From: Bryoerythrophyllum caledonicum
Taxonomy: Eukaryota > Streptophyta > Bryopsida > Pottiales > Pottiaceae
Direction of reading: 5' to 3'
Assembly (NCBI GenBank): GCA_963971425.1
Contig: OZ020514.1
Coordinates: 23,843,406 to 23,907,405 of the forward strand
Length of the DNA stretch: 64,000 nucleotides
The notes beneath the pieces are model-generated. The model had not been told where the DNA came from, did not search any database, and was given only the letters and a program-made list of their open reading frames with translations. Within the stretch, counting starts at the first letter, position 1; each line of letters begins with the position of its first letter. This document shows, piece by piece, positions 1 to 11,037 of the stretch. Position numbers and translations under genes: made by a program.

Positions 1-3000
1 GGATAAAGGTGGTGGCCCGAGCGCCGGCTGTGATTACAATAAGGGGGTCGACATTCCATCCTAGGATGATGATTTCGTCAATAAGGGGTTGGTATTTGTC
101 TATTTTATTTTGGATTGTTTCCGGGGAAAATCTATCGTTGCAATATGTGAATTCAATGAATTGAATGATGTAGTCTCGGTTGACGTTACCGGGTGGTGGG
201 TCATTATATGGTAAACCTTTGACACAAAGGATGTCCGGTTTGAGCCTAGCGTTACAATGACATCTTTGGGTCGTACATGAGCATGGGAGTAGCCAAGGGG
301 GGACCGTAATTTCTTGTGGATTGTTATTAAAAGTGTCGGCGTTCATTAGTATAAAACATCTCAATTTATTGTAAGAGGTGATTAGTTTTCGGACTTCCCA
401 TACCGCTTTATTATGTCTTTTAACAATAAGAGAGTGTATGTGGTGGTTTTGGCACTTGAGTAGAACATGTAGCCATGTGTCGGGGTCCGTTGAGGGGCAT
501 ATCGGGCATGTTATGGATGGAAATCTTTCTATTCCAAAGAAGAGTTGTTTACAGGCGTTTCCCATGTATTGACCGGTACGGAATTTGATAAGGCATGTTA
601 TTTGTGAATCGGTGATGATGGGGTTTTTCCAAAAATTTGTAGAGAGGTCATTGTCTATGTCGTTATTGTTAGTCCATTTTTCTATGTTAGGAATATTTTT
701 TGAGATTGTATCAAGGTTGTTGTAGAGGTCTTGTTTTTTGAGGTATTTGCCCAAAAATCTAATTGGGCCTTTGTCAGGGGTATCTTCTTTGGAGGGCCAT
801 TCTTCTTTTTGAAAGTAGTATGGGGTAGCATGGGCATGCTCGTGTGGGTCTTTGGCATTTGTGTGTGTTTTTTCTCGGCCTTCTTTTGCTAATTTGTCTG
901 CTTGTTCGTTGCCATCAATGTTGGCATGGGCTCTCACTTTATGGAGGGTAGTGATTTGTGTATGGTTTTGTAACATTTGGACCATGGATGATAATATGAT
1001 TTGATCGGGGTGGCTATTATGAAGGGTAGGGTGGGTTATTTGAGTGTTTAGTAGGTAAAGTGCATTTATGCAATCGGTGAATATGTGTGCGGGTTCATTG
1101 TTGTATTTTGTTGTGATGATATGTAGTGTTTTGTGGATGGCCATGAGTTCTGCTCTGAGGATATTTTGTAGTCCATGGAGTCTTTTGGCTAGTTTGATTT
1201 CCTTGGTAAAATTATATATGCCATAGCCAGCTTTTTCTCTGCGCCAAGAGCCCAGGCTAATTTGTTCGGGTGGTTTAAAGGAGCCATCAGTGTAGTAGCT
1301 GTGTGCGGGGTTGAATTTTGGTGTGGTACGAGTTGGGTAATCTGGAAGAGGGGGAGGTGTGACAGAGTAGTTTATTGTGTTGTTGACATAGTTTAGTTTT
1401 GACCAGTTTTTACTTTTGTTTACAGGGGTTTGTGTGGGTGTTGGTGGGGCCAGTTTTATGTATGGTCGCTGTATGTCTAGATTGTCTGTTATGGAGGTGA
1501 GTTCCGCAATTTGTTCGAGGGAGCCAAGGGTTTGGTTTTGATGATGGACGCATAGTATTTGTAAAGTAGATGGCTCGATTCGGGGTTTTTTTAGCTCGGG
1601 TGGAATAGTAGGTTCTTCGTACGGTATTGTGTCTGCTTCAAATAATGTAATGATATGGGAATCTGGGAATGGATTTGAGTGTGGGTTGTTGTTTTGGTAC
1701 CAATTGTTATTTGGTTTGATGATGATTGTGTTTGTGTTATTTGGATCTTGTTTGGCGGCAAGTCGAGCCCAATGTAGTGCTTGTTCCATATCTTTCTCGT
1801 TGTGGGGGTGAGCTATACCATTGCCGATCCATTTATAGTCAAAGGCGTTCCCTAGGGATCCAAATACTTTGTCTCTTTCATAAGGTGAGTAGAATTTTTT
1901 TAGTTTGGTAGAACATGTGACCGGGGAAGAAAAATATGATTGTTCAATGTTAAAGGATGAGATTAGTGAGTCTAAAATGGAGGTGGGTATTGTGTATTGT
2001 GCATTTTTTAGGGGGTCTGTTTTTGGTATTCCGTATTTATATCTTTGGTATAACCAGATTAGTTCAGTTTCAAAGTGTTGAGTCTTTGGTTCGATGTTTG
2101 TAGGGGTTTTTAATTTTGTATTGTATTGATTCCATAACCATTGAAGTCGAGTAATGGGGATGGTGTGTAAGTGTCGGCCATTTTCTTCATATAGATGTGC
2201 TTGATCTTTATCAATTAGAATTATGTTTGAGGATGTAAGGATATCTTTTTCGGGGTTGCATTTCGTTGTGTAGATGTTTAAGAGTGGGATAATTATAGGA
2301 GGTGTTACAGATCTTGAGTCTAAGAGTTGTTCTTGTGGGTGATGGACTTGGATGATATCTGAGTATGTTTTGTTTTGGGTATGTTGGTAGTATTGTTTTA
2401 GTTTTTTGGTGTTATGTGTGGAGGTTTTAGTGTCGTGTCTTGGAAATAGGTCTCTTTGGAGGAGCCATTTATTGTATGTGTTATCATTGTGTTGCCATTG
2501 GCATAAATATTTTGTGTATGTGTTTTGTATGTTATTTGTGTCTATGTATTGTATATGTTTATGGCATATGATGTTATTAATGGGGTGTGTGGTAGGGTTT
2601 TTGGGGATGTATGTTGGGGGGCGAGGATGGTGTGTGTGTGGCGGGTTAGGGGGGTTAATTGGTGTGAGAATATTTCTTGGGGTGATGTTATTATTGAGGG
2701 TGATGAATGAATCCTTAAGTATATGCGAGTATGGATGTATGTTACAAGAAGTATGACATGTAGTGGGGCATGTTGAGTGACAAAATAGTTGTTTAGCAAC
2801 GTTTAGGGCACTTTTTAATAGTTTGGTTGGGGTGAAGTGGTAGATTTTGAAGTCTTCATAGTTCATGATGTGTGTGCCGTTAGGTAGAGTAATTTGGGTT
2901 AGTTCAAAAATATTTTTTGAGAGGAGTTTTTGTAGAAACTTCTGGGAGAGTTGGGCATTGAGTGTGTTGTGGTTTAGTGTTTCTTGTGGCCATAATGTTT

Positions 3001-4806
3001 CAAGTGTTGTAGGATTAATGAAGAAGTTTGGGAGTGTGCTTTTAAGGTGGACTTTGGCTATATGTTTTAATAAGAAGAATGTTCGTGTTATTGGTGATCT
3101 TATACAGTCATTTTTTAAAATTCTGGGTATGTTTTCGGCGCCACCGTATTGGGTAAGGATGTAATGAGTTAATCCATTATATATTTTTCCAAGTCTACCT
3201 TTATCGTTTAAGGCATTTTGTAGTTGTTCTCCTATACATTGGAGATATGCATTTTTTAGGGAGAAAGCTTCCAGTCCAAATAGGTTATGTGGGAGTTGTG
3301 TTATTGCGTTTGACATACATTTCGGTAACCCACATATGGTTTTTTGTATGGCGATTATATTTTTATCAAGTTTTTTGATGGTTGGCATAGAGTATGGTAC
3401 TCCATAAAAACTGTATGCCACACCTCGGCGTAGTACTGTATCAACCATTTTTATTTTTTGTTTCATGGTGGCCGGACATGTTGTAAGTTCTGTGCACTGT
3501 TTGATGAGCTTTGTGGTTGTAGTGTGAATTTGGATTTTCCATTTTAGTGAGGGAACAAGGTTTGTACCTAAGTATATGTATGGTTTGTTTTGGTGTAGTA
3601 TAGGAATTGGTTGGTTGCGGTAGTTAATGTTAGAGGTTTGCATTAGGGCTTTGAAAGTGGTAGGGTTCAATTTAGATTTATTTGGGCATCCGGTAGCGGC
3701 ACATTTAGGGACTCCCACATCCATGCCAACCCATTTACAATATCTATCAATTTTATTGAGTTGAATTTGGATTGATTTGATTTTATTAGTTATGGTGGCT
3801 AGGTCATCCGCATATGCGGCGGAGTTTATTGTGACTTGTGATGTGCCGAAAGTATATCCGTTATTGCCTCTTTCTAGCCATCTAAGTAGTGGTTCTAAAA
3901 ATATAATGAATAGGTATGGGCTTTGTGTGTTCCCTTGTATAGTTCCTCTTAGGATGGGTATAGGTTTTGTTTTCCCAAAGTGTTCACCGGTATAGCAAGT
4001 AGATGATTTAGAATAGATGTTTCCAACAAGTGTAGTTGCACCTTTTGGGTAACCAAGGTCCGTCATAATTGCTAGCAGTCGGGCATGGTCAATTGAGCCA
4101 AAGGCATTTTTGAAGTCCACGTATAGTATGTATATATCTTGGTTAGTAAACTTTGCGTCTTCTAGTGCGGCTATTATAGTTTGTATTTGTCTTGCGGTAC
4201 TTCTCTCTGCTCTAAATCCTTCTTGACTATTATGTGGGATTTTGAATTTTTCGCCGTATGAGGAAAGTATGTAGGTGAGTGTACTGGTAAAGAGTTTGTA
4301 TATTGTGTTAGCTAGTGCAATTGGTCTATGGTTGGGTAGTATGGACGGATCGCCTTTTTTGTATAGTAAAATTGTTGTACTCAATTTCCATGAGTTTGCT
4401 ATCTGTTTTTGTTTATAGCAGTGGGAGAAGAATAGAAATAATAGTTTACGAAATCTTGGAGGCATGTTTTTGAGTATTGAGTTTGGTATGCGGTCTGGGC
4501 CTGGTGCTTTATTATTTCCAAGATTTTGAAGGCATGTGTCGTATGTGGCTCTGTTGAGGTATTTATGTAGTGGAATTTCTGGTTCACCCCGTTTGTCAAG
4601 GGTATATCCGTCCAGGTCGTGCCATGGATATTGGCGTACTACACATGTGCATTCTATTGTATGTTGTGGTTGGTAATTACATGTTGGTACCGTTGGTCTA
4701 TTGGTTTTTGTTTGTTGGTTAAATATTTCATTCGTAATGTCTTCGGGGCTAGTTAGAATATTATTATATTGATCTGTGATACAATCCATTGGTGGGGATT
4801 CAAGAT
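1..4806 (-). pseudogene. LINE ORF2, reverse transcriptase plus RNase H part (runs off left edge)
   Basis: The protein reverse-transcribes the element's RNA at the nick made by the endonuclease. In reading order I see NNKAPGPDRIPN (~4530), a WKLSTTILLYKKGDP block with PIALAN after it, motif A YVDFKNAFGSIDH (~4120), motif B RGTIQGNTQSPYLF (~3950) and the catalytic YADD (3803-3814). A long thumb and linker follow. RNase H shows YYTDGSF (1283-1297), AELMA, FTDCINALYLL and VRAHANIDGNEQAD, which supply the acidic active-site residues. The YADD, TDGS and leftmost codons are all in the same frame and I saw no stop between them, giving an open stretch of about 1,600 codons. The frame differs from the upstream endonuclease, so a frameshift lies near 4800, next to an A-rich run on the sense strand. 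The C-terminus lies outside the window. Confidence 0.85.
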
Positions 4807-6222
4807 TTTAAAAGATTTTTTTGTTAATTTTTTTGGGGCTGATTTCGTATAGTTGTCTATATTTTGAGATGGCTTTTTTATGTTTTCTTTGGTGTATTTT
4901 GTGATTATTTTCCGGGCTTGTATGTTGGCATTTTTTGCAATTAGCGCAATATCTTTTATCCATGTATCGTGGGGAAGGTTCGGAGGCGGCGGGGTAGGGA
5001 TTTGGATGTGTTGTATAGTTAGTAGTTCGTTGTGTATGGGGTGGTTACGCCATTGAGGGTTGTTTTTTACAATTCTAATGGTTTTACGTATGGTATGGTA
5101 TGTGGTTAAATGTTGTTTCCAAGTTTTAGAAAGTTTGCGGGGTAGATACCCTCCTTGTTGAGAAGTTCTGTTTGTCATTTGGGGTATTGGGTGTGCTCTA
5201 CAAGTTTGTTCTAGTGTATCGGAGATTTTATTGATGAGTTTGTCTAGGGTGTGGCATGCTTCTTGCCATTGTGCTTGTGTTAATTGACTATTATTCTCAA
5301 GAGTGTTTATGAGGTAGTCTATTTGTACTGAGTTTTCTTCGAAGAATTTTGTGTTGAATTTTTCTATGTTGATTTTTGGGATGGGGTTGAGTATGCGTAT
5401 AGTATCTTTGTTTGGGATTATAGGAGTTCTACTAATTAGTGTGTTGTTTGGGATGTGTAATTGTATGGGTGAGTGGTCCGAGTTGAGAATAATATCATTG
5501 TTTGTTGTGGAGGTGTATTGTGTATTGTTAGTTGTATTTATATAGAATCCATCTATTAGACTCCAATCACTATAATTATAGCCACCTTGTCTAGAGAATT
5601 GTGTATCGATATTGATGTAAGTGAAGTTTAAATTTTTTGTAAAGCAACGCCATTAGTAATCATTGTTTTGAGGGGGGGTGTGTTGGTTTCCATTTTGGCC
5701 GCCAATTAGTGCTATGTCTCTATTGAAGTCTCCACATAATAGGTTTGTATCATTGGGATTGTTATTAATTTGGGATGTAATAGTGTTTTGTATATCTAAG
5801 AGGAATCTAGTATCTTTGGGATGGGATGGCATATACATATGAAAGATTAACCACGGTTGTAGTGGGTAATTAGTGATTTTAATTATTTGAATGTATGGTG
5901 ATATATGCATTGGGGTAGGGATTTTGTTGATGTTGCCTGGGAATGTATATTTTTTGTGTATTAATGTAAGGAGGCCACCCCGGCCTGGGGTGTATGGTCT
6001 TCGTTGTTGCATGCATCTTGTAAGTGTATGTGTATTGTTAAAGATGAGTTTATAGTTTTGAAATATGTTTTGTATATATTTTGTAGATTTTGTGGCAGTT
6101 AGTTTTGTTTCTTGTATTACTATGAGGGCTGGTGGTGTGTTCGTGTTTGTGACTAATGTTTGTAAACTTGGAAGGGCAGTGTTTAGTGAGGAGGCATTCC
6201 ATGTGATTATGTATGTTTTTTC
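4753..6222 (-). pseudogene. LINE ORF2, apurinic endonuclease part
   Basis: This part nicks target DNA to prime reverse transcription. Reading from ~6216 it shows TYIITWNASSL (the catalytic Asn motif), VIQETKLT (the metal-binding Glu), a GRGGLLTLIH segment, GDFNRDIALIGG (~5735-5700) and LNSDHSPIQLH (~5480), the expected order for APE-type LINE endonucleases. A TAA at 5653-5655 interrupts the frame just after the GDFN block, and coding resemblance resumes directly behind it in the same frame, so it looks like a simple nonsense change. Another stop at 6223-6225 separates this segment from the leader module. The frame continues through a Lys/Asn-rich linker to 4753, overlapping the point where the RT frame takes over. 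Confidence 0.82.
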
Positions 6223-6225
6223 TTA

Positions 6226-6882
6226 GTTTGATCTAATGTTTTGATTTTGAGGAGGGATGTAGGGAAGAGGTGGGGGTGGGTGGGTGTACTCTGGTATAGG
6301 GTCTAGACATTTTAGTGATTCATTTATGAGGTTGTTAGGGAGGTAAGGGAATTTTAGTTTTATTGTATTATTTGAGGGTGGTATTTCTTGACTATGTAAG
6401 AAGTCGTGTAATTTTTTATGTATTGAGTTTCCATGGTTTATAATATTTTGGTTGTCTACTAGGAATTTAGTATAAGGGTGTAGAGTGTAAATGTGTCGTT
6501 CTCGTGGATTTTATAAGTTTAGTAGAGTTTGTAGAAGTGTATTGGTCCATGTAATTGTGTTCAGATTTTGTGGGTTTAATAGATGGTTACATTTGTCTAT
6601 GTTTGGGTGTGTAGTGACTATTAGTGCATATAGAATGTGAGGTGGTGGGTGCATATTTTTTTGTTGTATGTATTGGGCAATGTTTGGGTGTGTAGTATTA
6701 TGTGTATGGTGTAATGTATGTGTGTTTTTTAAAAACGGTACAAAGGATTTTGCAATGTGTCCGTATTCCGGTTGTAGTTTTATGGTATTAGGTATGAAGT
6801 ATATTTTGGCATTTTTCTTATGTAATGTAGGGTGTCTTTTTAGAATATTTGGCATGGGTCCGGGGTTGGTTTCTATGTCTCC
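6226..6882 (-). pseudogene. LINE leader module b, beginning at a 2A-like motif
   Basis: Reading on the minus strand, a Leu run is followed by GGDIETNPGP and then MPNILKRHP. The segment continues through a poorly defined region to NSIHKKLHDFLHSQEIPPS and a Pro-rich tail ending at the stop at 6223. The same order of blocks occurs once upstream (the 2A-like motif at 7711-7737 followed by MPNILKRHP, later NSIHKVLNNFLHRQAIPPS), so the two are tandem duplicates. At least one in-frame stop (6511-6513) cuts this copy. The role is unknown; by analogy with other 2A-bearing LINEs the part before the motif would be released as a separate peptide, the rest joining the endonuclease. Confidence 0.7.
6856..6882 (-). 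other. 2A-like ribosome-skipping motif GDIETNPGP (copy 2)
   Basis: The nine codons read GDIETNPGP, a full match to the 2A core D-(V/I)-E-x-N-P-G-P, preceded by a Leu-rich stretch as in functional 2A peptides. In known 2A peptides, peptide-bond formation between the final Gly and Pro is skipped. Function here is inferred only. Confidence 0.75.
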
Positions 6883-6951
6883 TCCTAGAAGTAGCAGGAG
6901 TTTGTGATATGTATGTTTAGTGTTGTATTTTAGAGTTTTTATTTTTTTATA

Positions 6952-8994
6952 CTAATAATAATAATTTTTTTTAATTTTTTTTTTAGGCTTAGTTATGTTA
7001 TTAGGGTCTTGTTTGTTTGGGGGGAGGTGGTTGTTTATATTTTGTATGTGGATAATGAATTTTTTGTTATTGATTTCTATAGTGGATGTAGTTGAATTTA
7101 TTTTAAACTTTTTTTGTGCCCGTTTGTTTATTTGTTTATTGTTTGTTGTTTTATTTATGATGTATAGGTGTGTGTATGTTTGTTTGTATTTTTTTGTGGT
7201 TGTGTTTGGTTTTGTGTGTATGTGATTAATATGTGAAAAAACATTTGTATATGGGTTTATGTTGGTATTTGCGGGGGTATTTAAGTCACTTTTATATGTA
7301 GTTGTGTTAGTATTTATGTTGGGTTTTAAAATGGTGTTTGTTTTGGTGTTTGTATCAGTATGTAATTCAGTATTTATATTAGGTGATTCATTGATAGGAG
7401 GGTTTTTTAGTTTTATTGTTTCAATTGAGGGAGGTATGGCTTGACGATGTAGGAAATTATTTAGTACCTTGTGTATTGAGTTTTCATAAAAAATATGGGA
7501 TGAAGGGTGTTCATTATGTGAGTTTATGTATATGGTGATATATGGGTGTGTGTCATTATATTGTTGATGTGTTGTGTGTGTTGTTTTGAAGAGGGGGGCA
7601 AATTTTTGGGCGATGTGCTCATATTCGGGTTTTAGTTTGATGGTGTTTGGTAAAAATGTTTTGGGATTCTTTTTTTGTAACGCAGGGTGTCGTTTTAATA
7701 TGTTCGGCATGGGTCGTGGGTTAGTCTCTATGTCCCCTCTAATTAGTGTTAGTATTTTATAATAGATGTGTTTTTTGTTTTGTTTTGGAATTTTTTGGTT
7801 ATGTATGTGGTTTTGGTATTTTATTATTTGTTTATTTGATTGTGTGTATTCGTCTTTGTATGTATGTATGTGTGTGTTTTTTTGATGTTGTGTGGTTGTC
7901 TTTGTATATGGGTGTGTATATGTAGTTTTATTTGGTTTTATATTGGTATTCATAATTAGTGTTTTGTAGTAGGTGGATTTTTTGTTTTGTTTTAAGATTT
8001 TTTGTTTTTGTATGTGGTTTTGGTATTTTATTTTTTGTTTATTGTATTCTTCTTTGTATGTGTGTATGTATGTGCTTTTTTGCTGTTGTGTGGTTGTCTT
8101 TGTATATGGGTGTGTATATGTGGTTGTATTTGGTTTTATATTGGTATTCATATTTAGTACTAGTGTTTTGTATTGGATGAATTTTTTGTTTTTTAGAATT
8201 ATGTGGCTTTGGTATTCTATTTTTTGTTTATTTGATTGTGTGTATTTCTCTTTGTAAGTGTGTGTGTATGCGTTTTTTTGATGTTGTGTGGTTGTTTTTG
8301 TATATAGGTGTGCATATGTAATTGTATTTGGTTTTATATTGGTGTTCATATTTAATACTAGTGTTTTGTAGTAGGTGGGTTTTTTGTTTTGTTTTAAAAA
8401 ATTTTGTGTGTGGCTTAGCTTTTTTATTTTTTGTTTATTTGGTTGTATGTATTTGTCTTTGTATGTGCGTATGTAAATTTTTTCTTGATGGGTTGTGGTT
8501 GTTTTTGCATATGTGTGTGTATATGTAGTTGTGTTTGTTTGTATGTTAGTGTTCATACTTCGTATTAGTATTTTGTGGTAGGTGGGTTTTTTATCTTGTT
8601 TTGGGATTTTTTGTTTTTGTGTGTGGCTTTGATATTTTATTTGTTGTTTATTTGATTGTTTGTATTCTTCTTTGTATGTGTGTATGGTTTTTTGACGGTG
8701 TGTGGTTGTTTTTGTGTATGTGTGTGTATATGTAGTTATGTTTGTTTTTATATTAGTATGCACATATACATTTGTGTTTATATGTGTCTTAATATTTATT
8801 TTGGAGTTTGTACCACTATTCGTATTAGTATTTATGTTAGTATTTGGTCCATTATCTGTACCAGTATTTGTATTAGTGTTTGTATCGATTTTTTTCAAGT
8901 TTGTATTTTTATTGGTATCAATATATGTTTCGGTATTAGTGTACGTACCAGTATACGTATCAGTACACTTCCCAGTATGTGTATAAATACACAT
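6952..8994 (-). CDS. LINE leader ORF, low-complexity Asn/Thr/Lys/Tyr-rich protein with internal repeats and a degenerate 2A-like motif
   Basis: A 680-codon open frame. Residues 1-100 are an Asn-Thr alternation (TNTNTNTG and similar). Roughly residues 80-420 are a tandem repeat of about 65-70 residues containing a YYKTLVLNMNTNIKPN-like block, TYTHPYTKTTTQ and TYKEEYTQSNKQKIKYQ. The last unit ends in RGDIETNPRP followed by MPNILKRHP, and from there the ORF enters module a, ending in a Lys-rich tail at 6952. The protein uses almost only residues with G-free codons. No enzymatic domain is visible. It sits upstream of the endonuclease in the same frame and is probably the N-terminal part of the LINE polyprotein or a separate ORF. 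Which ATG is used is unclear because the region before 8994 is simple sequence. Confidence 0.6.
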   Translation of the reverse strand: MCIYTHTGKCTDTYTGTYTNTETYIDTNKNTNLKKIDTNTNTNTGTDNGPNTNINTNTNSGTNSKINIKTHINTNVYVHTNIKTNITTYTHTYTKTTTHRQKTIHTYKEEYKQSNKQQIKYQSHTQKQKIPKQDKKPTYHKILIRSMNTNIQTNTTTYTHTYAKTTTTHQEKIYIRTYKDKYIQPNKQKIKKLSHTQNFLKQNKKPTYYKTLVLNMNTNIKPNTITYAHLYTKTTTQHQKNAYTHTYKEKYTQSNKQKIEYQSHIILKNKKFIQYKTLVLNMNTNIKPNTTTYTHPYTKTTTQQQKSTYIHTYKEEYNKQKIKYQNHIQKQKILKQNKKSTYYKTLIMNTNIKPNKTTYTHPYTKTTTQHQKNTHIHTYKDEYTQSNKQIIKYQNHIHNQKIPKQNKKHIYYKILTLIRGDIETNPRPMPNILKRHPALQKKNPKTFLPNTIKLKPEYEHIAQKFAPLFKTTHTTHQQYNDTHPYITIYINSHNEHPSSHIFYENSIHKVLNNFLHRQAIPPSIETIKLKNPPINESPNINTELHTDTNTKTNTILKPNINTNTTTYKSDLNTPANTNINPYTNVFSHINHIHTKPNTTTKKYKQTYTHLYIINKTTNNKQINKRAQKKFKINSTTSTIEINNKKFIIHIQNINNHLPPNKQDPNNITKPKKKIKKNYYY
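7711..7737 (-). other. 2A-like motif, degenerate (GDIETNPRP, copy 1)
   Basis: The codons read GDIETNPRP, identical to the copy at 6856-6882 except that the critical Gly is Arg, which in characterised 2A peptides abolishes skipping. It is followed by the same MPNILKRHP context, so it marks the start of the first of two tandem modules. Confidence 0.7.
7735..8760 (-). repeat. Tandem ~200-bp repeats in the LINE leader ORF
   Basis: Blocks encoding YYKxLxxxMNTNIxxN recur with their start near 7740, 7950, 8145, 8342 and 8552, and a weaker one near 8755, a spacing of about 195-210 bp. The TYTHPYTKTTTQ and KYTQSNKQKI blocks between them recur at the same spacing. The MNTNIKPN core aligns with GDIETNPxP of the last unit, suggesting the array arose by duplicating a 2A-containing segment followed by drift. 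Confidence 0.75.
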
Positions 8995-9376
8995 ATCAGC
9001 ATATGTATCAGTTTTGTGCTAGTATATGTAGTGGCGTATGTACTTGTATTTGTATCCATATTTGTATCATAGGATTGTATTAAAATAATTTTTTTATAAT
9101 GTTTACTTGTGTTTATTGTACAATATGGAGTATAGTAGTTTTTTGTATAGTATTGAGTATAGTCTTTGAGGTATTTGGTATAGTATTTGTATTGAAGGTG
9201 GAATTGAATACAATGATTGTATTTTGTGTAGTAGATTTGTATTTTGTATTTGTTTTTTGTATTGGCATATTTGCATACTACTATTTTTTTGGAGTATTGC
9301 TCAAATACTATATGTAGTATACTATGGGTATTTACTATACGATTTCTATGTAGTAGTATGTAGTTTTTGTACCTAT
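8995..9376. other. T/G-rich spacer between the LINE leader ORF and the ORF1-like gene
   Basis: On the plus strand this is GTATTTGTA/TATAGTATT-like simple sequence with few C residues. I see no gene, and it continues the strand asymmetry of the LINE. Confidence 0.6.
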
Positions 9377-11008
9377 CTAGTTTGGCCTTCCATCTTCAAG
9401 CAGTGGGGTGGACATAGTGCTTGCCATGGCTTGTAGTGTGGCAAGGGTGGCCTTCATGGAGTCTTGCACACTTGTCATTTGTTTCTTCAACTCCTCGCTC
9501 TTCATATCGGCGTATTCTTTATTCTCCTCCCGGATTTTCTTGTTGTTTTCTTCCAATAGTGCCACTAGTTCTTCCTTGGTCACATTGTTGGTCTTGTCTT
9601 GTGTTTGGAAGGTGGACATGGTGTTGACAATGGCCGTGTTGATGTCATCAAATCCAAAGGATTTGATTTCTTCCGTGGTGGGAGGGGTGTCTCCTTCCAA
9701 GCTACGTCGATGGGGTGCAAAATCCACATAATTACCTCCAATGATGTGAGTTTTTCTCACAAAGGTCCTATACACAATAGGGTTAGCACATAAAATATTG
9801 GCATTGCCATTATGGCTAGTGCCGTTATCCTTGTGGAACCATATGGAGCGGACATTTACACCACCCATGACTTTGTAAATTTCGTGGGTGGTGTGCACTA
9901 CATCCAAGTGAATGGGGAGGGGAGATAAAGTTAAGGTTAGTGCATCTTTTTTAGCTTTAGTTTCGAGTTTACCTTTTGGCCCATTGATTTCGAGCACTTG
10001 TCTTGTTTCCAAAACTTCATGTTGGGCGGTCGCTTGGTGGAGGAGGATTTTCTTCACTTGCTTGGGGGTGGTGGTGATGAGGAAGGCATGGGAGTCCTCA
10101 TATTTCTTTTGTACTCCCGTTAGCTCGAATTCGAAGCCTCGGCGGAAACTATCTTCGAGCACTTCCTTGAAGAGTGCTTGGGCCGTGATATCCTTCAATG
10201 CGCCACTTTTGACTTTCACGGAGAGGTTAGTAGCTTTAGAAATGCCTTGGTAGGCCTTGCAAACTTTGCCAACAACTAATTCTTCCTCAATTTTAAGAAT
10301 AAAGGGTCAAATGCCTTTTAGTAACATCAACCCATCAACTTCGGGTTTGAGCAAGTGTAACTTAATGCTTCCCGCCCACACCCCGTTAATCTTCCCTTGT
10401 TTGATGCTTAAACATTGAATAGCTATAGGGTCAATTAATTGTTTGCCAAGAGAAATGTTCATCATTTTTAACCTTGCAATGACCATCTCCTTTACCTCAT
10501 CATGCATAATAGGGGTTTTTGGGATTTCAAAGTGAATTCCAACATGAAAGTGTAGTGACATACCAGAGTTCTCGTTTGTGGGGATGTCGAAAGGAATTTG
10601 GGTGAGGTTGTAGTGTTGTCCAACCTCCCCTTTCCTTGAAATTGGATATAGCACTTGTGGGATTTAGGGGAATGCTACCCTTGCAATGCTTACCTCCTTG
10701 GCCTCCTCCGGTTTTAGCCCTCTAGTGACCATGTCTTCCACCGTTTCACCGCTAAATAGAGGTTCAGCTCCCTCTTCGATTGCAATTGCTTCCATGGCTT
10801 GGAAGCCCATCCAAAATTTAAAGGAGCATAGTTGTGGTGTGGAGATTAACTTACCTTTTTGTCTTGGGGATATCTTGCTTTTCTTGCTGCTCCCACCTTC
10901 CTTGTCCATCCTTCTTGGTGTTTTTGTGGTTGGGGTCATTGTGGAGTTGTCCTCCATGACCTCTACCTCCATGTGGGCGCTGGAGCTTTCCTTGGTGTTA
11001 TCCGTCAT
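9377..11008 (-). pseudogene. Candidate LINE ORF1 (nucleic-acid-binding protein), interrupted by two stops
   Basis: Three ORFs (11008 region to 10664, 10654-10307, 10219-9377) share one frame and read as one protein of about 540 residues with two in-frame stops, near 10664 and 10307. The N-terminal ~80 residues are acidic, then a basic stretch (RRMDKEGGSSKKSKISPR). A middle region follows, and then a segment (IHLDVVHTTHEIYKVMGGV.. to VDFAPHRRSLEG) laid out like an RRM-type or retrotransposon ORF1 fold. The C-terminal ~70 residues are a likely coiled coil (EELVALLEENNKKIREENKE). Position just upstream of the LINE and the RNA-binding-plus-coiled-coil layout suggest ORF1, but its base composition is balanced, unlike the LINE, so it could belong to another element. 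The start at 11008 was chosen because everything upstream is tandem repeat. Confidence 0.5.
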
Positions 11009-11037
11009 TTGTATGGCTAAAAGGAAGTTATGGGAGG

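Larger units (their letters stand above)
1..9000 (-). mobile_element. LINE (non-LTR retrotransposon) with APE endonuclease, RT, RNase H and 2A-like leader
   Basis: Minus-strand element entering from the left edge. In coding order it has a low-complexity leader ORF (8994 down to ~6950), a 2A-flanked module (~6882-6226), an APE-type endonuclease (~6222-5440), a reverse transcriptase (~4540-3400) and an RNase HI domain (~1300-880). The frame is still open at position 1. EN, RT and RNH in this order are diagnostic of a LINE. RNase H together with 2A-like sequence recalls the Ingi/I group, whereas typical plant L1 elements lack a 2A. The sense strand is very poor in G. The leader and EN parts share one frame but are cut by several in-frame stops, and RT-RNH lies in another frame, so this copy is decayed. 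The 3' end and tail are outside the window. Confidence 0.88.

Noticed and set aside
6995-9317. Plus-strand Val/Phe/Leu-rich ORFs suggesting membrane proteins
   Set aside because: They are antisense shadows of the Asn/Thr/Lys-rich LINE ORFs; the hydrophobicity comes from T/G-rich sequence.
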